Source: Thiovibrio sp964588325 (GTDB lineage Bacteria > Desulfobacterota > Desulfobulbia > Desulfobulbales > Desulfurivibrionaceae). From it: a stretch of 64,000 bases of DNA. The stretch's first letter is position 1. Each line of letters begins with the position of its first letter. Where the stretch lies: contig CAZPOR010000003.1 of assembly GCA_964588325.1 (NCBI GenBank), positions 1 through 64,000 on the forward strand. Reading direction: 5' to 3'. The notes below the pieces were generated by a model. It saw only the letters and a list, made by a program, of their open reading frames with translations. It made no database searches and had not been told where the DNA came from. A program made the position numbers and the translations under genes. Of the stretch, positions 41,965-50,421 are shown in pieces.

Positions 41965-43113
41965 TTATTTCGCTGGCACCAGGTCGATGACGGTCACCTC
42001 CGGCGGGGCCAGGAAGCGGATGGGCGGCCCCCAGGTGCCGGTGCCCGGACTCGGATAGAGAAAGCCGCTGGTGAGGCGCGTGAGCTCGCCTGCTGTGTGA
42101 GGATACAGGAACCAGGTGAACAGGTTGAAGGGAAATATCTGGCCCTTGTGGGTGTGGCCGGAAAGCTGGAGATCGAAAAGACCCAGGATTTCCGGGTCGA
42201 GATCGGGGCGGTGCTTGAGCAGGATGATGAAATTCTCTCTGGGTTGGGCGGAGAGAAGATTGCGTTCCGGCTTGACCGGTTTTTTGTCAAAGAGTGCGAC
42301 TGTCGGATCGTCCACCCCGACGAAAGTGATGCCGCCGGCCACTGCTCCCTGATCGCGCAGCAGGGTGAAGCCCGATTTTCTGGTAAAGTCCAGGGCATCC
42401 TGCAGGCCGGCGTAGAATTCATGGTTGCCGGTAATGGCAAATTTGCCCAAGGGCGGCCTGATTGCCGCCAGCAATGCAGCCTCCGTGCCGAGGTGGTTGA
42501 GCTGGCCGTCAAGCAGGTCGCCTGTGGAGACCAGGATATCGGGCTGCGCTTCCTGTATCCGGGCGAGAATCCGGTTGAGCCTGCCCTCCCGTACGATAAG
42601 GCCGAGATGCACATCCGAAATCTGGGCAATGCGTATCCTGCCTGGGGTCTCAGCAATCTTGGGACTGGCGATTTCGATCCGTTCCAGGCGGATGTCCATT
42701 GCTTCGAAAATCCCATAGCCATAGATCGCAACCACCAGCATCGCTTGTATGGTGAAGATCCGGCGCGGCGACAGAGTTGACTGGAACAATCTTTGTTTCA
42801 GGATTTTTTCCGTTGCCCGCAAGGCAAATCGGCCCACATCAATGGCTACGGAAAGGGTCAGGAAGAGAAAAAGCAATCCCATCCAACTGAAGCTGGCATA
42901 GGCCCAGAATCGGGCTCCTGTTTCAATTCCCGCCCGTTCGGCCACCCGGACCATAATCGGCGCCGCGATCATCACCGCCATGAACAAGGCTATGCCGCGC
43001 TTGGTTTTTGTGCCGGGCTGAAAGGCCAAGCCGATCTTGCGCAAGGCATAGTAGTGGACGAGAGGATAGATGGAGAGATACAGAAGCAGGAAACGGAGCA
43101 TGCTTATTTTCAT
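41965..43113 (-). CDS. Membrane-anchored calcineurin-like metallophosphoesterase
   Basis: The product is about 382 residues from ATG 43113; ATG 43101 and GTG 43134 are alternatives, and the start is uncertain. Four to five N-terminal membrane helices (to residue ~145) precede a metallophosphoesterase domain: IAQISDVHLGLIVREG, LVSTGDLLDGQLNHLG, FAITGNHEFYAGLQDA, LLKHRPDL and LQLSGHTHKGQIFPF, which hold all five metal-binding blocks. It is like the YkuE/YaeI family of cell-envelope phosphoesterases. The substrate is probably a phospholipid-type or nucleotide ester, unproven. Convergent with the RiPP operon. Confidence 0.88.
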   Translation of the reverse strand: MKISMLRFLLLYLSIYPLVHYYALRKIGLAFQPGTKTKRGIALFMAVMIAAPIMVRVAERAGIETGARFWAYASFSWMGLLFLFLTLSVAIDVGRFALRATEKILKQRLFQSTLSPRRIFTIQAMLVVAIYGYGIFEAMDIRLERIEIASPKIAETPGRIRIAQISDVHLGLIVREGRLNRILARIQEAQPDILVSTGDLLDGQLNHLGTEAALLAAIRPPLGKFAITGNHEFYAGLQDALDFTRKSGFTLLRDQGAVAGGITFVGVDDPTVALFDKKPVKPERNLLSAQPRENFIILLKHRPDLDPEILGLFDLQLSGHTHKGQIFPFNLFTWFLYPHTAGELTRLTSGFLYPSPGTGTWGPPIRFLAPPEVTVIDLVPAK

Positions 43114-43326
43114 CCCCCAGGTTGATTTGGACACGCGGAGTCAGGAGAGGCTGATTATAAACATTCCCCACGGGCAAGGCAATTTTTCCCTGATTGAAGC
43201 AGCGTATTTCACTTGGCAGATCACGACATCATTAGGTAGAGTGAATGGGCGGCCATCATCCGGCCCCGGATCGGGTCAGCCCGGCGGCTAAGCCGGTGAT
43301 GGCTTATCAAACAACAGGGTAATCCC

Positions 43327-44409
43327 ATGCAAGAAAACTCGCCATCTCCGATGGTGCTGCGTTATTTTCTGATTCTCTTCCTCGCCTCGATCCTCTTGGT
43401 CGGGTGGTTGTTCCGGCCTTTTTTGTCGATCCTGATCCTCTCCTATCTGTTGACCAGCGTTTTTCTGCCGACCTACAAACTGCTCAACCGCAAACTCTCG
43501 GATTTTTTCGCCTCGTTTTTGACCTGCATCCTGGTGATGCTGCTGGTTTTCATTCCTCTGGTCTTTTTCACCACCGCTTTGGTCCAGGAGGCCCAGCATC
43601 TGTATGAATGGGGCCGTGGGTCGGGTGTCAATCTCGCCCTCAAGCTCCGCGCTTTTCAAGAAAGTTCGCTGTTTCTCGGCCTGCAGGAGATCGCCGCCAT
43701 TTTGGGTTTTTCCCTGGAAACGGAAGACATTACCCGGGCGTTCGTTGAACTGGTCCGGTCGGTCGGGCTTTTCTTTTACAACCATGCGGGCAACTGGGCC
43801 GGCAATATCATGATGTTTCTTTTCAACTTCTCGTTGATGCTTCTTACCATCTTTTTTCTGCTGATCGAGCAGGACCGGTTGCTCAACTATATTCTCCGGC
43901 TTTCTCCCCTGCCCGAGGATCAAGGACGGCGCCTGTTCGCAAAGTTCGACGAAATCACCGGCGCGGTGTTGATCGGCAACGGGATCTGCTCGATAATCCA
44001 GGGGGTGCTGGGCGGCATCATTTTTGCCGTGTTTTCCCTGGGACCGCCGGTGCTCTGGGGGCTGATCATGGCGGTGCTGGCTTTTCTGCCCATCGTCGGC
44101 ATCGGCCTGGTGCTGGTCCCCGCCGCCCTGGTGCTCGCTTTTAAGGGCAATATGGCTGGCGCGGTTATCCTCACGGCACTGTATGGGGTTATCACGATTA
44201 TCATTGAGTACTTCATGAAAGCGAAGATGGTGGGTGATCGGGTCAGGATGCACATTCTGCTGGCTTTTCTCGGCATGATCGGAGGATTGAGCGCCTTCGG
44301 TCTTCTCGGCATTATCTACGGCCCTCTGATCATTACCGCCTTTCAGACCTTGGCAGAATTTTATCTCGCCAGCTACGAGCGCTATGTGAAAAATTTTAAT
44401 ACGGACTGA
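43327..44409 (+). CDS. AI-2E (PerM/TqsA) family membrane permease
   Basis: The product is 360 residues from ATG 43327. About eight hydrophobic helices are arranged as in PF01594: two N-terminal pairs (FLILFLASILLVGWLFRPF...LILSYLLTSVFLP), a central cytoplasmic-type helix region, then NGICSIIQGVLGGIIFAVFSLGPPVLWGLIMAVLAFLPIVGIGLVLVPAAL and the C-terminal AFLGMIGGLSAFGLLGIIYGPLI. Members export AI-2 or act as Na+/H+ antiporters; the substrate here is undetermined. Standalone gene followed by a long hairpin. Confidence 0.9.
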   Translation: MQENSPSPMVLRYFLILFLASILLVGWLFRPFLSILILSYLLTSVFLPTYKLLNRKLSDFFASFLTCILVMLLVFIPLVFFTTALVQEAQHLYEWGRGSGVNLALKLRAFQESSLFLGLQEIAAILGFSLETEDITRAFVELVRSVGLFFYNHAGNWAGNIMMFLFNFSLMLLTIFFLLIEQDRLLNYILRLSPLPEDQGRRLFAKFDEITGAVLIGNGICSIIQGVLGGIIFAVFSLGPPVLWGLIMAVLAFLPIVGIGLVLVPAALVLAFKGNMAGAVILTALYGVITIIIEYFMKAKMVGDRVRMHILLAFLGMIGGLSAFGLLGIIYGPLIITAFQTLAEFYLASYERYVKNFNTD

Positions 44410-44428
44410 TCCCTCCAAGCCAAGATTT

Positions 44429-44472
44429 CGCGGCCTGCGGTTTTACTGCCTGGGAAAACCGGCAGCCCCGCG
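44429..44472. terminator. Bidirectional hairpin between convergent genes
   Basis: An imperfect stem pairs CGCGG (44429-44433) with CCGCG (44468-44472) and, inside it, CTGC-GGTTTT with AAAACC-GCAG. A T-run follows on the plus strand (GATTTTT). It lies between the permease stop and the end of the minus-strand OB-fold gene. Confidence 0.55.
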
Positions 44473-44508
44473 GTCTGCGCGATTTTTCCTGGCAGCTAGA
44501 ACACAGCC

Positions 44509-45258
44509 TTATTTGCTGCCGATCACCTCTGCCTTCTCGATAATGACGTCGTATCGGTATCCCGCGCCGAAGTCACGGTTCCGGGAAATAGTTCCTGTGA
44601 TGGTGACCACTTCCCCGATTTCAGGCAGCGAATCGGTGGTGACTACCAGGTCGTTCGTTCCGGCCGCTTGGTTGCCGGTGCCGTCTTGCAGATGCAGCCA
44701 GTTCTTGCCCAGGATGCCGCGGTTGACCTTGACCACCTTGGCCTGTAACGTCACCGGCTTATTCTCCAGAGAATCCTTTTGTGTAAAAATCTCGCCGATG
44801 GTTTGAGCATTGGCCCCCCCGGCCTTGCTCACCGCGATTGCCGTAACCGGAGGAGCCGCAACAGGGCCTGGTTTCTCGGCAACGGCGGATTCTGGGGACG
44901 CAAGCCCCGCCGAAAAAACGATGCTGTCGAATGACCGGTTCAGCGAGGCGCTTTTGAAATTGCTCATTGCCGTGCCCGGCTGACAAGCGATTTCATTCCC
45001 CACCGAGATCGCGCTCTGGGGCATGGCCACCCAGGTTGTGACGCCGCCTTTGTCCACCAGGGCATATGTATAACCGCCGCTGTTCATGGTTTCGACCACC
45101 GTGCCCGATACCTTTTGCGCCGTCGAACTGCCACTCCCACCCATTCCCGCCCCGTCGCCGTTGGGCGAAAAAGCGCCGGCCTGCGGGAGGTTCCACAGGA
45201 GCAGGGAAGTGGCGAGCGCCAGACCGATGCGAAATGTCATTCTCTTGCGTGCATGCAT
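44509..45258 (-). CDS. Periplasmic OB-fold (NrfJ-like) protein
   Basis: The product is about 249 residues from ATG 45258; the frame continues to 45396 with no site, and ATG 45240 is an alternative. The signal peptide (FRIGLALATSLLLWNLPQAGAF) is followed by a Gly/Ser stretch. A first domain, SGTVVETMNSGGYTYALVDKGGVTTWVAMPQSAISVG, and an OB-fold at the C-terminus (IGEIFTQKDSLENKPVTLQAKVVKVNRGILGKNWLHLQDGTG...EVVTITGTISRNRDFG) match the NrfJ-type proteins seen near periplasmic cytochromes. Ligand unknown; Ala/Pro-rich linker between the halves. Confidence 0.75.
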   Translation of the reverse strand: MHARKRMTFRIGLALATSLLLWNLPQAGAFSPNGDGAGMGGSGSSTAQKVSGTVVETMNSGGYTYALVDKGGVTTWVAMPQSAISVGNEIACQPGTAMSNFKSASLNRSFDSIVFSAGLASPESAVAEKPGPVAAPPVTAIAVSKAGGANAQTIGEIFTQKDSLENKPVTLQAKVVKVNRGILGKNWLHLQDGTGNQAAGTNDLVVTTDSLPEIGEVVTITGTISRNRDFGAGYRYDVIIEKAEVIGSK

Positions 45259-45392
45259 GGGATGAGACCTCTTCAAATGTTTCAGGGATGCCTTGCCGGT
45301 GGCAATTTGAGCCACTCCGGCAGGTGATTTTTTTAACTGTACGATGTTTTTCAAAAGTTGCTCATAATAACGTCGGAACCAGGCCACATTTT

Positions 45393-46688
45393 TCATGATC
45401 CTGGCAGTTTTTTGCCGTTATTTCTGGGATAAAAACGCCATTCCTTGTTGACGATAAGCCGAGCCCCGCGCCGGAAGTTGAAAAATGACCAAGCCCAGCG
45501 CATGGTTACGGAAAGACGGTTTTCAAAACCGATCAGATAATAGATGTGGACAACAAGCCAGGTGGCCCAGGCCAAAAAACCACCGAAACGGAGGCGGCCG
45601 ATCTCGACGATCGCCTTGCTGCGGCCGATGGTGGCGAGTTGGCCCTTGTCGTGATACCGAAACGGCTGCCGCGGAAGTCCTGCGGTTTCGCGGAGAATGT
45701 TTTTGGCAATGGCGCGACCCTGTTGGAGCGCCACCGGAGCAAGTCCCGGCAGCGGAGTGGAACGGCCGTGGGTAAAGCAGGCCTGGTCGCCTGCCGCAAA
45801 GACCTCGGGATGATTCGGAAGGTTGAGGTCTGGTTCCACCACGATGCGGCCCAGTCGATCGGTTGCCACCCCAAGTTGCCGGCCGAGGCTTGCAGCCGTG
45901 ACGCCGGCGGCCCAGAGAATGGTGGACGCCTCCACGCGCTCCCGCCCGACCTGCACGCCGTCGCGGTCCATGCCGGTAACCGGGCTGGAAGTCCATACCT
46001 GCACGCCGAGCCGCTCCAGGTCGCGCGTCGCCTCGCCTGCCAGGGCATCGCCGAAAGAGGGCAGGATGCGCGGTCCGGCCTCGATGAGGATGATGCGAGC
46101 CAGCTTGGGGTTGATGTTGCGGAAGTCCTGCGCCAGGGTGTAGCGACTCATTTCGCCGATGGCGCCGGCCAGTTCCACGCCGGTGGGGCCGCCGCCGACG
46201 ATGACGAAGGTGAGGTGCCGACGTTGTTCGGTCGGATGTGCCGTGCGCTCAGCCGCCTCGAAGGCGGTGAGCACCCGCCGTCGAATCTCGGTGGCCTGTT
46301 CGATGGTTTTGAGCCCCGGAGCAAACTCTTCCCACTCCTCATGGCCGAAATAGGAGTGGCGGGCGCCGCAGGCGAGGAGCAGATAATCATAGGCAAGTGC
46401 GCATTCCTTGGCGACCATCTGGCGAGCGACCAGATCGATGGCTGTCACCTCGTCCTGCAGCACCGTGATATTGCGGTATTTTGCGAGGATGTGACGGATC
46501 GGCGCCGCAATCTCCGCCGGACTCAGGGCAGCCATTGCCACTTGGTAGAGCAGGGGCTGGAAGAGATGATGGTTGTGGCGGTCCACCAGCGTGACCCGGA
46601 CACCTGTCTGGTTGCCGAGCACCTTTGCGGCATTGAGACCGGCAAAGCCTCCGCCGACAATGACGACGTGTTTTGTGGGAGTTGTCAT
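45393..46688 (-). CDS. ndh: Type II NADH dehydrogenase (NDH-2)
   Basis: The product is 431 residues. FAD motif VVIVGGGFAGLNAAKVLG at the N-terminus, LFQPLLYQVAMAALSPAEIAAPIRHIL, NAD(P)H motif FVIVGGGPTGVELAGAIGE near residue 162, and AAGDQACF before the quinone-site region APVALQQGRAIAKNIL. The C-terminal helix (FLAWATWLVVHIYYLIGFENRL) provides membrane contact. NDH-2 passes electrons from NADH to quinone without pumping protons. It lies four bases downstream of the isochorismatase-like gene. Confidence 0.94.
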   Translation of the reverse strand: MTTPTKHVVIVGGGFAGLNAAKVLGNQTGVRVTLVDRHNHHLFQPLLYQVAMAALSPAEIAAPIRHILAKYRNITVLQDEVTAIDLVARQMVAKECALAYDYLLLACGARHSYFGHEEWEEFAPGLKTIEQATEIRRRVLTAFEAAERTAHPTEQRRHLTFVIVGGGPTGVELAGAIGEMSRYTLAQDFRNINPKLARIILIEAGPRILPSFGDALAGEATRDLERLGVQVWTSSPVTGMDRDGVQVGRERVEASTILWAAGVTAASLGRQLGVATDRLGRIVVEPDLNLPNHPEVFAAGDQACFTHGRSTPLPGLAPVALQQGRAIAKNILRETAGLPRQPFRYHDKGQLATIGRSKAIVEIGRLRFGGFLAWATWLVVHIYYLIGFENRLSVTMRWAWSFFNFRRGARLIVNKEWRFYPRNNGKKLPGS

Positions 46689-46691
46689 TTT

Positions 46692-47357
46692 TTATTTTTG
46701 GAAATCGATCAGCTTGAGCAGGGTCAGCGTGACCTTGCCCTTGGTGCCTGGGGCGTTAAGCAAGTGCCAGGCTGTGTACTGCTCGGCATAGAGGGTGGCT
46801 GAGGTCATGCCGTCAAGAGCCACCACCACTTGCAGGCCGCGCAGGGCTGCGCCGGTGGCGGTATGCAGCACCGCGCCTTCCGCAGCCGTGCCGACGATGA
46901 CCACGGTCTTGATCGCCCGGTCGCGCAGAATCTTTTCCAGCTCCGTATTGTAAAATTTGTCCACCCCGGACTGGACGATGGGGGCATCTTCCAACGGCTG
47001 CACGCCGGGAAGGATGGTCTGCGGGGTGCCCTTGGCGGTAAGGCTGTAGATCACTCCCGCGCCCGTGGCCTTTGCCTGGTCGAGAAAAACCTTGATCCGG
47101 GGAACAGAATCCGGGCAGCGGGGCCGGCGTTCGGCATTGCAGGTCCATTCCTCGATGTCGAGAATCAACAGGGCGCTGCTTGTGGGGTCGAGGCGCACCG
47201 GTTGCACCGCCACCACCGGCGGAGGGGTGATCTCGCTCCAGATATCCAGGAGATTTTTTTCCTCCGCCATGGCGGGTGTCGGTCTAGCCGGCAGTAGGGA
47301 AAGGAGAAGGGAAACGAGCAGCAGGGGGATCAAGCGCATTCTGTTGTAAGGGGTCAT
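46692..47357 (-). CDS. Exported isochorismatase-fold cysteine hydrolase
   Basis: The product is 221 residues from ATG 47357, with AAGG seven bases upstream; the frame continues to 47543 without a site. The signal peptide (LIPLLLVSLLLSLLPA...PAMAEE) is followed by an isochorismatase fold with LLILDIEEWTC (the catalytic Asp), KGTPQTILPGV, SGVDKFYNTELEKILRDRAIKTVVIVGTAAEGAVLHTA. The usual catalytic Cys in 'G..T..CV' is replaced by Ala-Glu-Gly (GTAAEGAV), so hydrolase activity is doubtful. Exported members are unusual. Precedes ndh. Confidence 0.8.
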   Translation of the reverse strand: MTPYNRMRLIPLLLVSLLLSLLPARPTPAMAEEKNLLDIWSEITPPPVVAVQPVRLDPTSSALLILDIEEWTCNAERRPRCPDSVPRIKVFLDQAKATGAGVIYSLTAKGTPQTILPGVQPLEDAPIVQSGVDKFYNTELEKILRDRAIKTVVIVGTAAEGAVLHTATGAALRGLQVVVALDGMTSATLYAEQYTAWHLLNAPGTKGKVTLTLLKLIDFQK

Positions 47358-47683
47358 TTTTGCCTTTTCGTACAGGGGTATTTGGCTGGGCGGATAATTC
47401 GGCCTACAATCGGCCGGGGCATTTATGCCACCAAATATTCCAAAGGAGTATCCCATATTCCCAGGCCGATCGTCAACCCTAGGGAAAGAAGGGGGGAGCG
47501 TATTGCTACAACCCCTGCTGCGCAGCGCATCTTCCCTTGTCACGTCCGCAAACGGTCATCCTCAACCGCCTGGGGATTATGCTTGTCAAGAAGCGACAAA
47601 CAGGCTAAATATAACCGCTTTTCAACGATGTTTTTTGCGGCGCACCGCTGAAATGGTGTGGATCCCAACCAAGGTGACGGCCT
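47358..47683. other. Divergent gap between isochorismatase-like gene and rlmE
   Basis: No gene is visible in this ~330-base gap. It holds a small hairpin CGGCC-TACAATC-GGCCG near 47402 and, further right, the rlmE promoter at 47583-47611. Confidence 0.5.
47583..47611 (+). promoter_or_regulatory. Promoter of rlmE
   Basis: TTGTCA (47583-47588), a 17-base spacer and TAAATA (47606-47611) lie about 70 bases before the rlmE GTG start. Confidence 0.6.
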
Positions 47684-48295
47684 GTGAAAGAAGTTCAGGA
47701 TCATTACTTCAAAAAGGCCAAGAAAGAAGGCTACCCCGCCCGCTCGGTGTACAAGCTGGAGGAGGCCCAACTCAAGCACGGGCTGCTGAAAAAAGGCGAC
47801 TCGGTGCTTGACTTGGGCTGTCAACCCGGCAGTTGGTCCATGTACGCAGCCCAGGCGGTTGGCCCGCAGGGGGTGGTGGTTGGGGTTGACCTCAACTTCG
47901 GGCAGATCAACACCAAGGGCAACAGCGGCAAGTTTACCTTTTTGCACGGCGACATCACCTCCGCCGAGGTGTTGGGCCGGGTGCGCGATATCTGTCCGGA
48001 ATTCGCCGTGATCATCAGTGACATGGCCCCGCGCACCACCGGCAACAAATGGGCGGATCAGCAGCACTCGCTGGATCTTTCCCGTCGGGTGCTGGAGATT
48101 GCCCAGGAGATGCTGCGGGTGGGCGGCAATTTTTATTGCAAGGTGTTTGAGGGCGAGGATTTCAAGGCCTTTGTCGATGAGGTCCGTCCCCATTTCAACC
48201 TGACCAAGATCGTGAAGCCGAAAAGTTCCCGTCCGGAAAGCCGAGAGGTCTTTGTGCTGGGGATGGGATTTAAGAAAATGCCGAAGGCAGAATGA
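47684..48295 (+). CDS. rlmE: 23S rRNA 2'-O-methyltransferase RlmE/FtsJ
   Basis: The product is 203 residues from GTG 47684, with AAGGTGA seven bases upstream. SAM motif VLDLGCQPGSWSMYAAQ (residues ~41-57), acidic VVGVDLN, VIISDMAPRTTGN, then NFYCKVFEGEDF and KPKSSRPESREVFVLGMGF. The K-D-K-E tetrad (Lys24, Asp, Lys, Glu) is preserved. It methylates U2552 in the ribosomal A loop. The ORF ends 24 bases before a palindromic repeat. Confidence 0.95.
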   Translation: MKEVQDHYFKKAKKEGYPARSVYKLEEAQLKHGLLKKGDSVLDLGCQPGSWSMYAAQAVGPQGVVVGVDLNFGQINTKGNSGKFTFLHGDITSAEVLGRVRDICPEFAVIISDMAPRTTGNKWADQQHSLDLSRRVLEIAQEMLRVGGNFYCKVFEGEDFKAFVDEVRPHFNLTKIVKPKSSRPESREVFVLGMGFKKMPKAE

Positions 48296-48319
48296 ACAAT
48301 GATGGAATCGTAACATCGG

Positions 48320-48392
48320 CCCTTCGACAGGCTCAGGGCGAACGGATATTCTCTTAATGCATTGATTTCCGTTCATGCTGAGCTTGTCGAAG
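48320..48392. repeat. REP-like inverted repeat ('CTTCGACAGGCTCAGGGCGAACGG' type)
   Basis: The left arm (48320-48345) and right arm (48369-48392) are imperfect inverted copies of a sequence well known from intergenic repeats of many proteobacteria. The interior is AT-rich (23 bases). It sits between rlmE and yebC. Confidence 0.75.
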
Positions 48393-48471
48393 CATCTTTT
48401 TGCAGCAAATTTCAAGCTGTTAAAAGTCCGTCATTATTCACTTTTATTTTTTAATTTCCAGGAGAAAAAAT

Positions 48472-49221
48472 ATGGCCGGACATTCAAAATGGGCTAATAC
48501 CAAACATCGTAAAGGCGCGCAGGATGCCAAGCGCGGCAAGATGTTCACCAAGATAGCCAAGGAAATTGCCGTGGCTGCCCGCATGGGCGGCGGCGATCCC
48601 GAAGCCAACCCCCGTCTGCGTGCAGGCATTGTCTCGGCCAGGGCCGTGAACATGCCCAAGGACAACATTGAGCGGGCCATCAAGAAGGGCGTCGGCGGAC
48701 TGGAAGGGGCGAACTACGAGGAGATCACCTACGAAGGCTACGGTCCCGGCGGGGTGGCGGTGCTTGTTGACTGCCTCACCGACAACCGTAACCGGACCGT
48801 GGGCGAGGTGCGCTTCTTTTTCGGCAAGTCCGGCGGCAACATGGGAGAAACCGGCTGCGTTTCCTACATGTTTGATAAAAAAGGCTCCATGGTGGTGGAA
48901 AAAGGGGCGATGGACGAGGAAAAGCTGCTGGAACTGGCCCTGGAGGCAGGGGCAGAGGATGTGGTCGAGGACGGGGATATTTTCGAGGTGCTGACCGCGC
49001 CCGAGGATTTCAACACGGTGCGGGAGGCGCTGGAAAAGGAGGGGGTCGCCTTTGTCGAGGCCTCCATCTCCATGATCCCCAAGAATACCGTTGAGGTTGC
49101 CGATGAAAAGACGGCTATTTCACTGATGAAGCTCATCGACAACCTGGAGGATTTCGACGATGTGCAGAAGGTGCACGCCAATTTTGATATCCCCGACGAG
49201 TTGATGGAGAAAATTTCCTAG
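48472..49221 (+). CDS. yebC: YebC/PmpR-family regulator or translation factor
   Basis: The product is 249 residues, full length. N-terminal MAGHSKWANTKHRKGAQDAKRGKMFTKIAKEI, then GGGDPEANPRLRAGIVSARAVNMPKDNIERAIKKG and YEGYGPGGVAVLVDCLTDNRNRTVGEVR are the family's signature blocks. Family knowledge: YebC proteins bind DNA near ruv promoters in E. coli context and some homologues assist ribosomes at proline stretches. A good GGAG lies upstream. Head of the yebC-ruvC-ruvA-ruvB block. Confidence 0.96.
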   Translation: MAGHSKWANTKHRKGAQDAKRGKMFTKIAKEIAVAARMGGGDPEANPRLRAGIVSARAVNMPKDNIERAIKKGVGGLEGANYEEITYEGYGPGGVAVLVDCLTDNRNRTVGEVRFFFGKSGGNMGETGCVSYMFDKKGSMVVEKGAMDEEKLLELALEAGAEDVVEDGDIFEVLTAPEDFNTVREALEKEGVAFVEASISMIPKNTVEVADEKTAISLMKLIDNLEDFDDVQKVHANFDIPDELMEKIS

Positions 49222-49224
49222 GAT

Positions 49225-49740
49225 ATGACTCCGGGCAAGGCCAAGGCCGGGGTCCAAACCGTCCGCATCCTCGGGATCGATCCTGGCTCCCGCGCCACCG
49301 GCTACGGGGTGATCGACTGCCAGGGCCAGGCTCTGCGTTTTGTCTCCTGCGGGGTGATCCGGACCTCGGAGAAAAAGCCCTTTCCCGAGCGGCTGGAAGA
49401 GATTTACAGCGGCATCTGCGAGGTCATTGCCGCCCATAAGCCGCAACTGGCCGGGATAGAGGATATCTTTACCGCCATTAACCCCCGCTCGGCGCTCAAG
49501 CTCGGGCATGCCCGCGGGGTGCTGATCCTTGCCGCCAGACAGCATGGCCTGCTCTTGGAGGAATACAGTCCCACCGTGGTCAAGCAGGCGGTGGCCGGGT
49601 ATGGCCAAGCGCCGAAAGAGCAGGTCCAGCAGATGGTCCGGGTTCTGCTCAAGCTTGTCGCCTCGCCGAGTCAAGACGCGGCTGACGCCCTGGCCGTGGC
49701 CATCTGCCGGGCCAGTCACCGCAGCAATATGCCCCGCTAA
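49225..49740 (+). CDS. ruvC: Holliday-junction resolvase RuvC
   Basis: The product is 171 residues from ATG 49225, three bases after the yebC stop. Catalytic acids are visible: ILGIDPGSRATGYGVID (Asp), AGIEDIFTAINPRSALKLGHARG (Glu) and SQDAADALAVAICRA (Asp-x2-Asp). It cuts Holliday junctions brought by RuvAB. Residues 1-10 (MTPGKAKAGV) are an unusual extra lead-in. Confidence 0.97.
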   Translation: MTPGKAKAGVQTVRILGIDPGSRATGYGVIDCQGQALRFVSCGVIRTSEKKPFPERLEEIYSGICEVIAAHKPQLAGIEDIFTAINPRSALKLGHARGVLILAARQHGLLLEEYSPTVVKQAVAGYGQAPKEQVQQMVRVLLKLVASPSQDAADALAVAICRASHRSNMPR

Positions 49741-49803
49741 GGGAAAGGCCTACAGCCTTTTTGCTTCTCTTCTTGCCAAAATTCTTCCATAATAGACACC
49801 ATA

Positions 49804-50421
49804 ATGATTGCCTGCCTGCGAGGAATGCTGTTTAAGAAATTACCCGAAACCCTCATCGTCGATGTGGGCGGGGTGGGGTATGAGGTTTTCTTTCCCCAGA
49901 ACGCGCAGGCTAGGTTGCCGGGGGTGGGGGAGGAGGTCTTTCTCCATATCCAAACGGTGGTGCGCGAGGACGCCTTCAACCTCTATGGGTTTTTGGAGCC
50001 CACGGAAAAAGAGATGTTCCAGTTGCTCAACACCGTTTCCGGGATTGGCCCCAAACTGGCCATGCATATTCTTGCCGGGATCTCTCCTGCGGATTTGGCC
50101 CGCGCCATCCTGCACGACGACGTGGCCCGCCTTACCCGGCTGCCAGGGGTGGGCAAAAAAACCGCGGAGCGGCTTTGTCTGGAGTTGAAAGACAAGGTGC
50201 AATTCGTGCCCGAGGCGTTGTCCGCCTCTGCGCCCGCCCTTGCTCTGCCCGGCGAGGATGAGCGGGTGCACGATGCGATTTCCGCCCTGCTCAATCTTGG
50301 CTATCCTGCGGCCCGGGCCAGGGAAGCGCTGGCTTTGGTCAAGCAGCAGGCCGGGGCAGAGGGTTTTGCCGCCATGCGGCTTGAAGAATTGCTCCGTCAG
50401 ACCTTGAGGGCCCTGGTGTGA
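49804..50421 (+). CDS. ruvA: Holliday-junction DNA-binding protein RuvA
   Basis: The product is 205 residues from ATG 49804. An N-terminal OB domain (MIACLRGMLFKKLPETLIVDVGGVGYEVFF) is followed by two HhH motifs (LLNTVSGIGPKLAMHIL and LTRLPGVGKKTAERLCLEL) and a C-terminal RuvB-binding domain (DAISALLNLGYPAARAREALA). It has no strong ribosome site; a 63-base gap follows ruvC. The stop overlaps the ruvB GTG. Confidence 0.97.
   Translation: MIACLRGMLFKKLPETLIVDVGGVGYEVFFPQNAQARLPGVGEEVFLHIQTVVREDAFNLYGFLEPTEKEMFQLLNTVSGIGPKLAMHILAGISPADLARAILHDDVARLTRLPGVGKKTAERLCLELKDKVQFVPEALSASAPALALPGEDERVHDAISALLNLGYPAARAREALALVKQQAGAEGFAAMRLEELLRQTLRALV

Noticed and set aside
43288..44418. Minus-strand open frame of 376 codons rich in His, Gln and Asp
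   Set aside because: It is the exact antisense of the AI-2E permease gene, whose hydrophobic codons give polar antisense residues.
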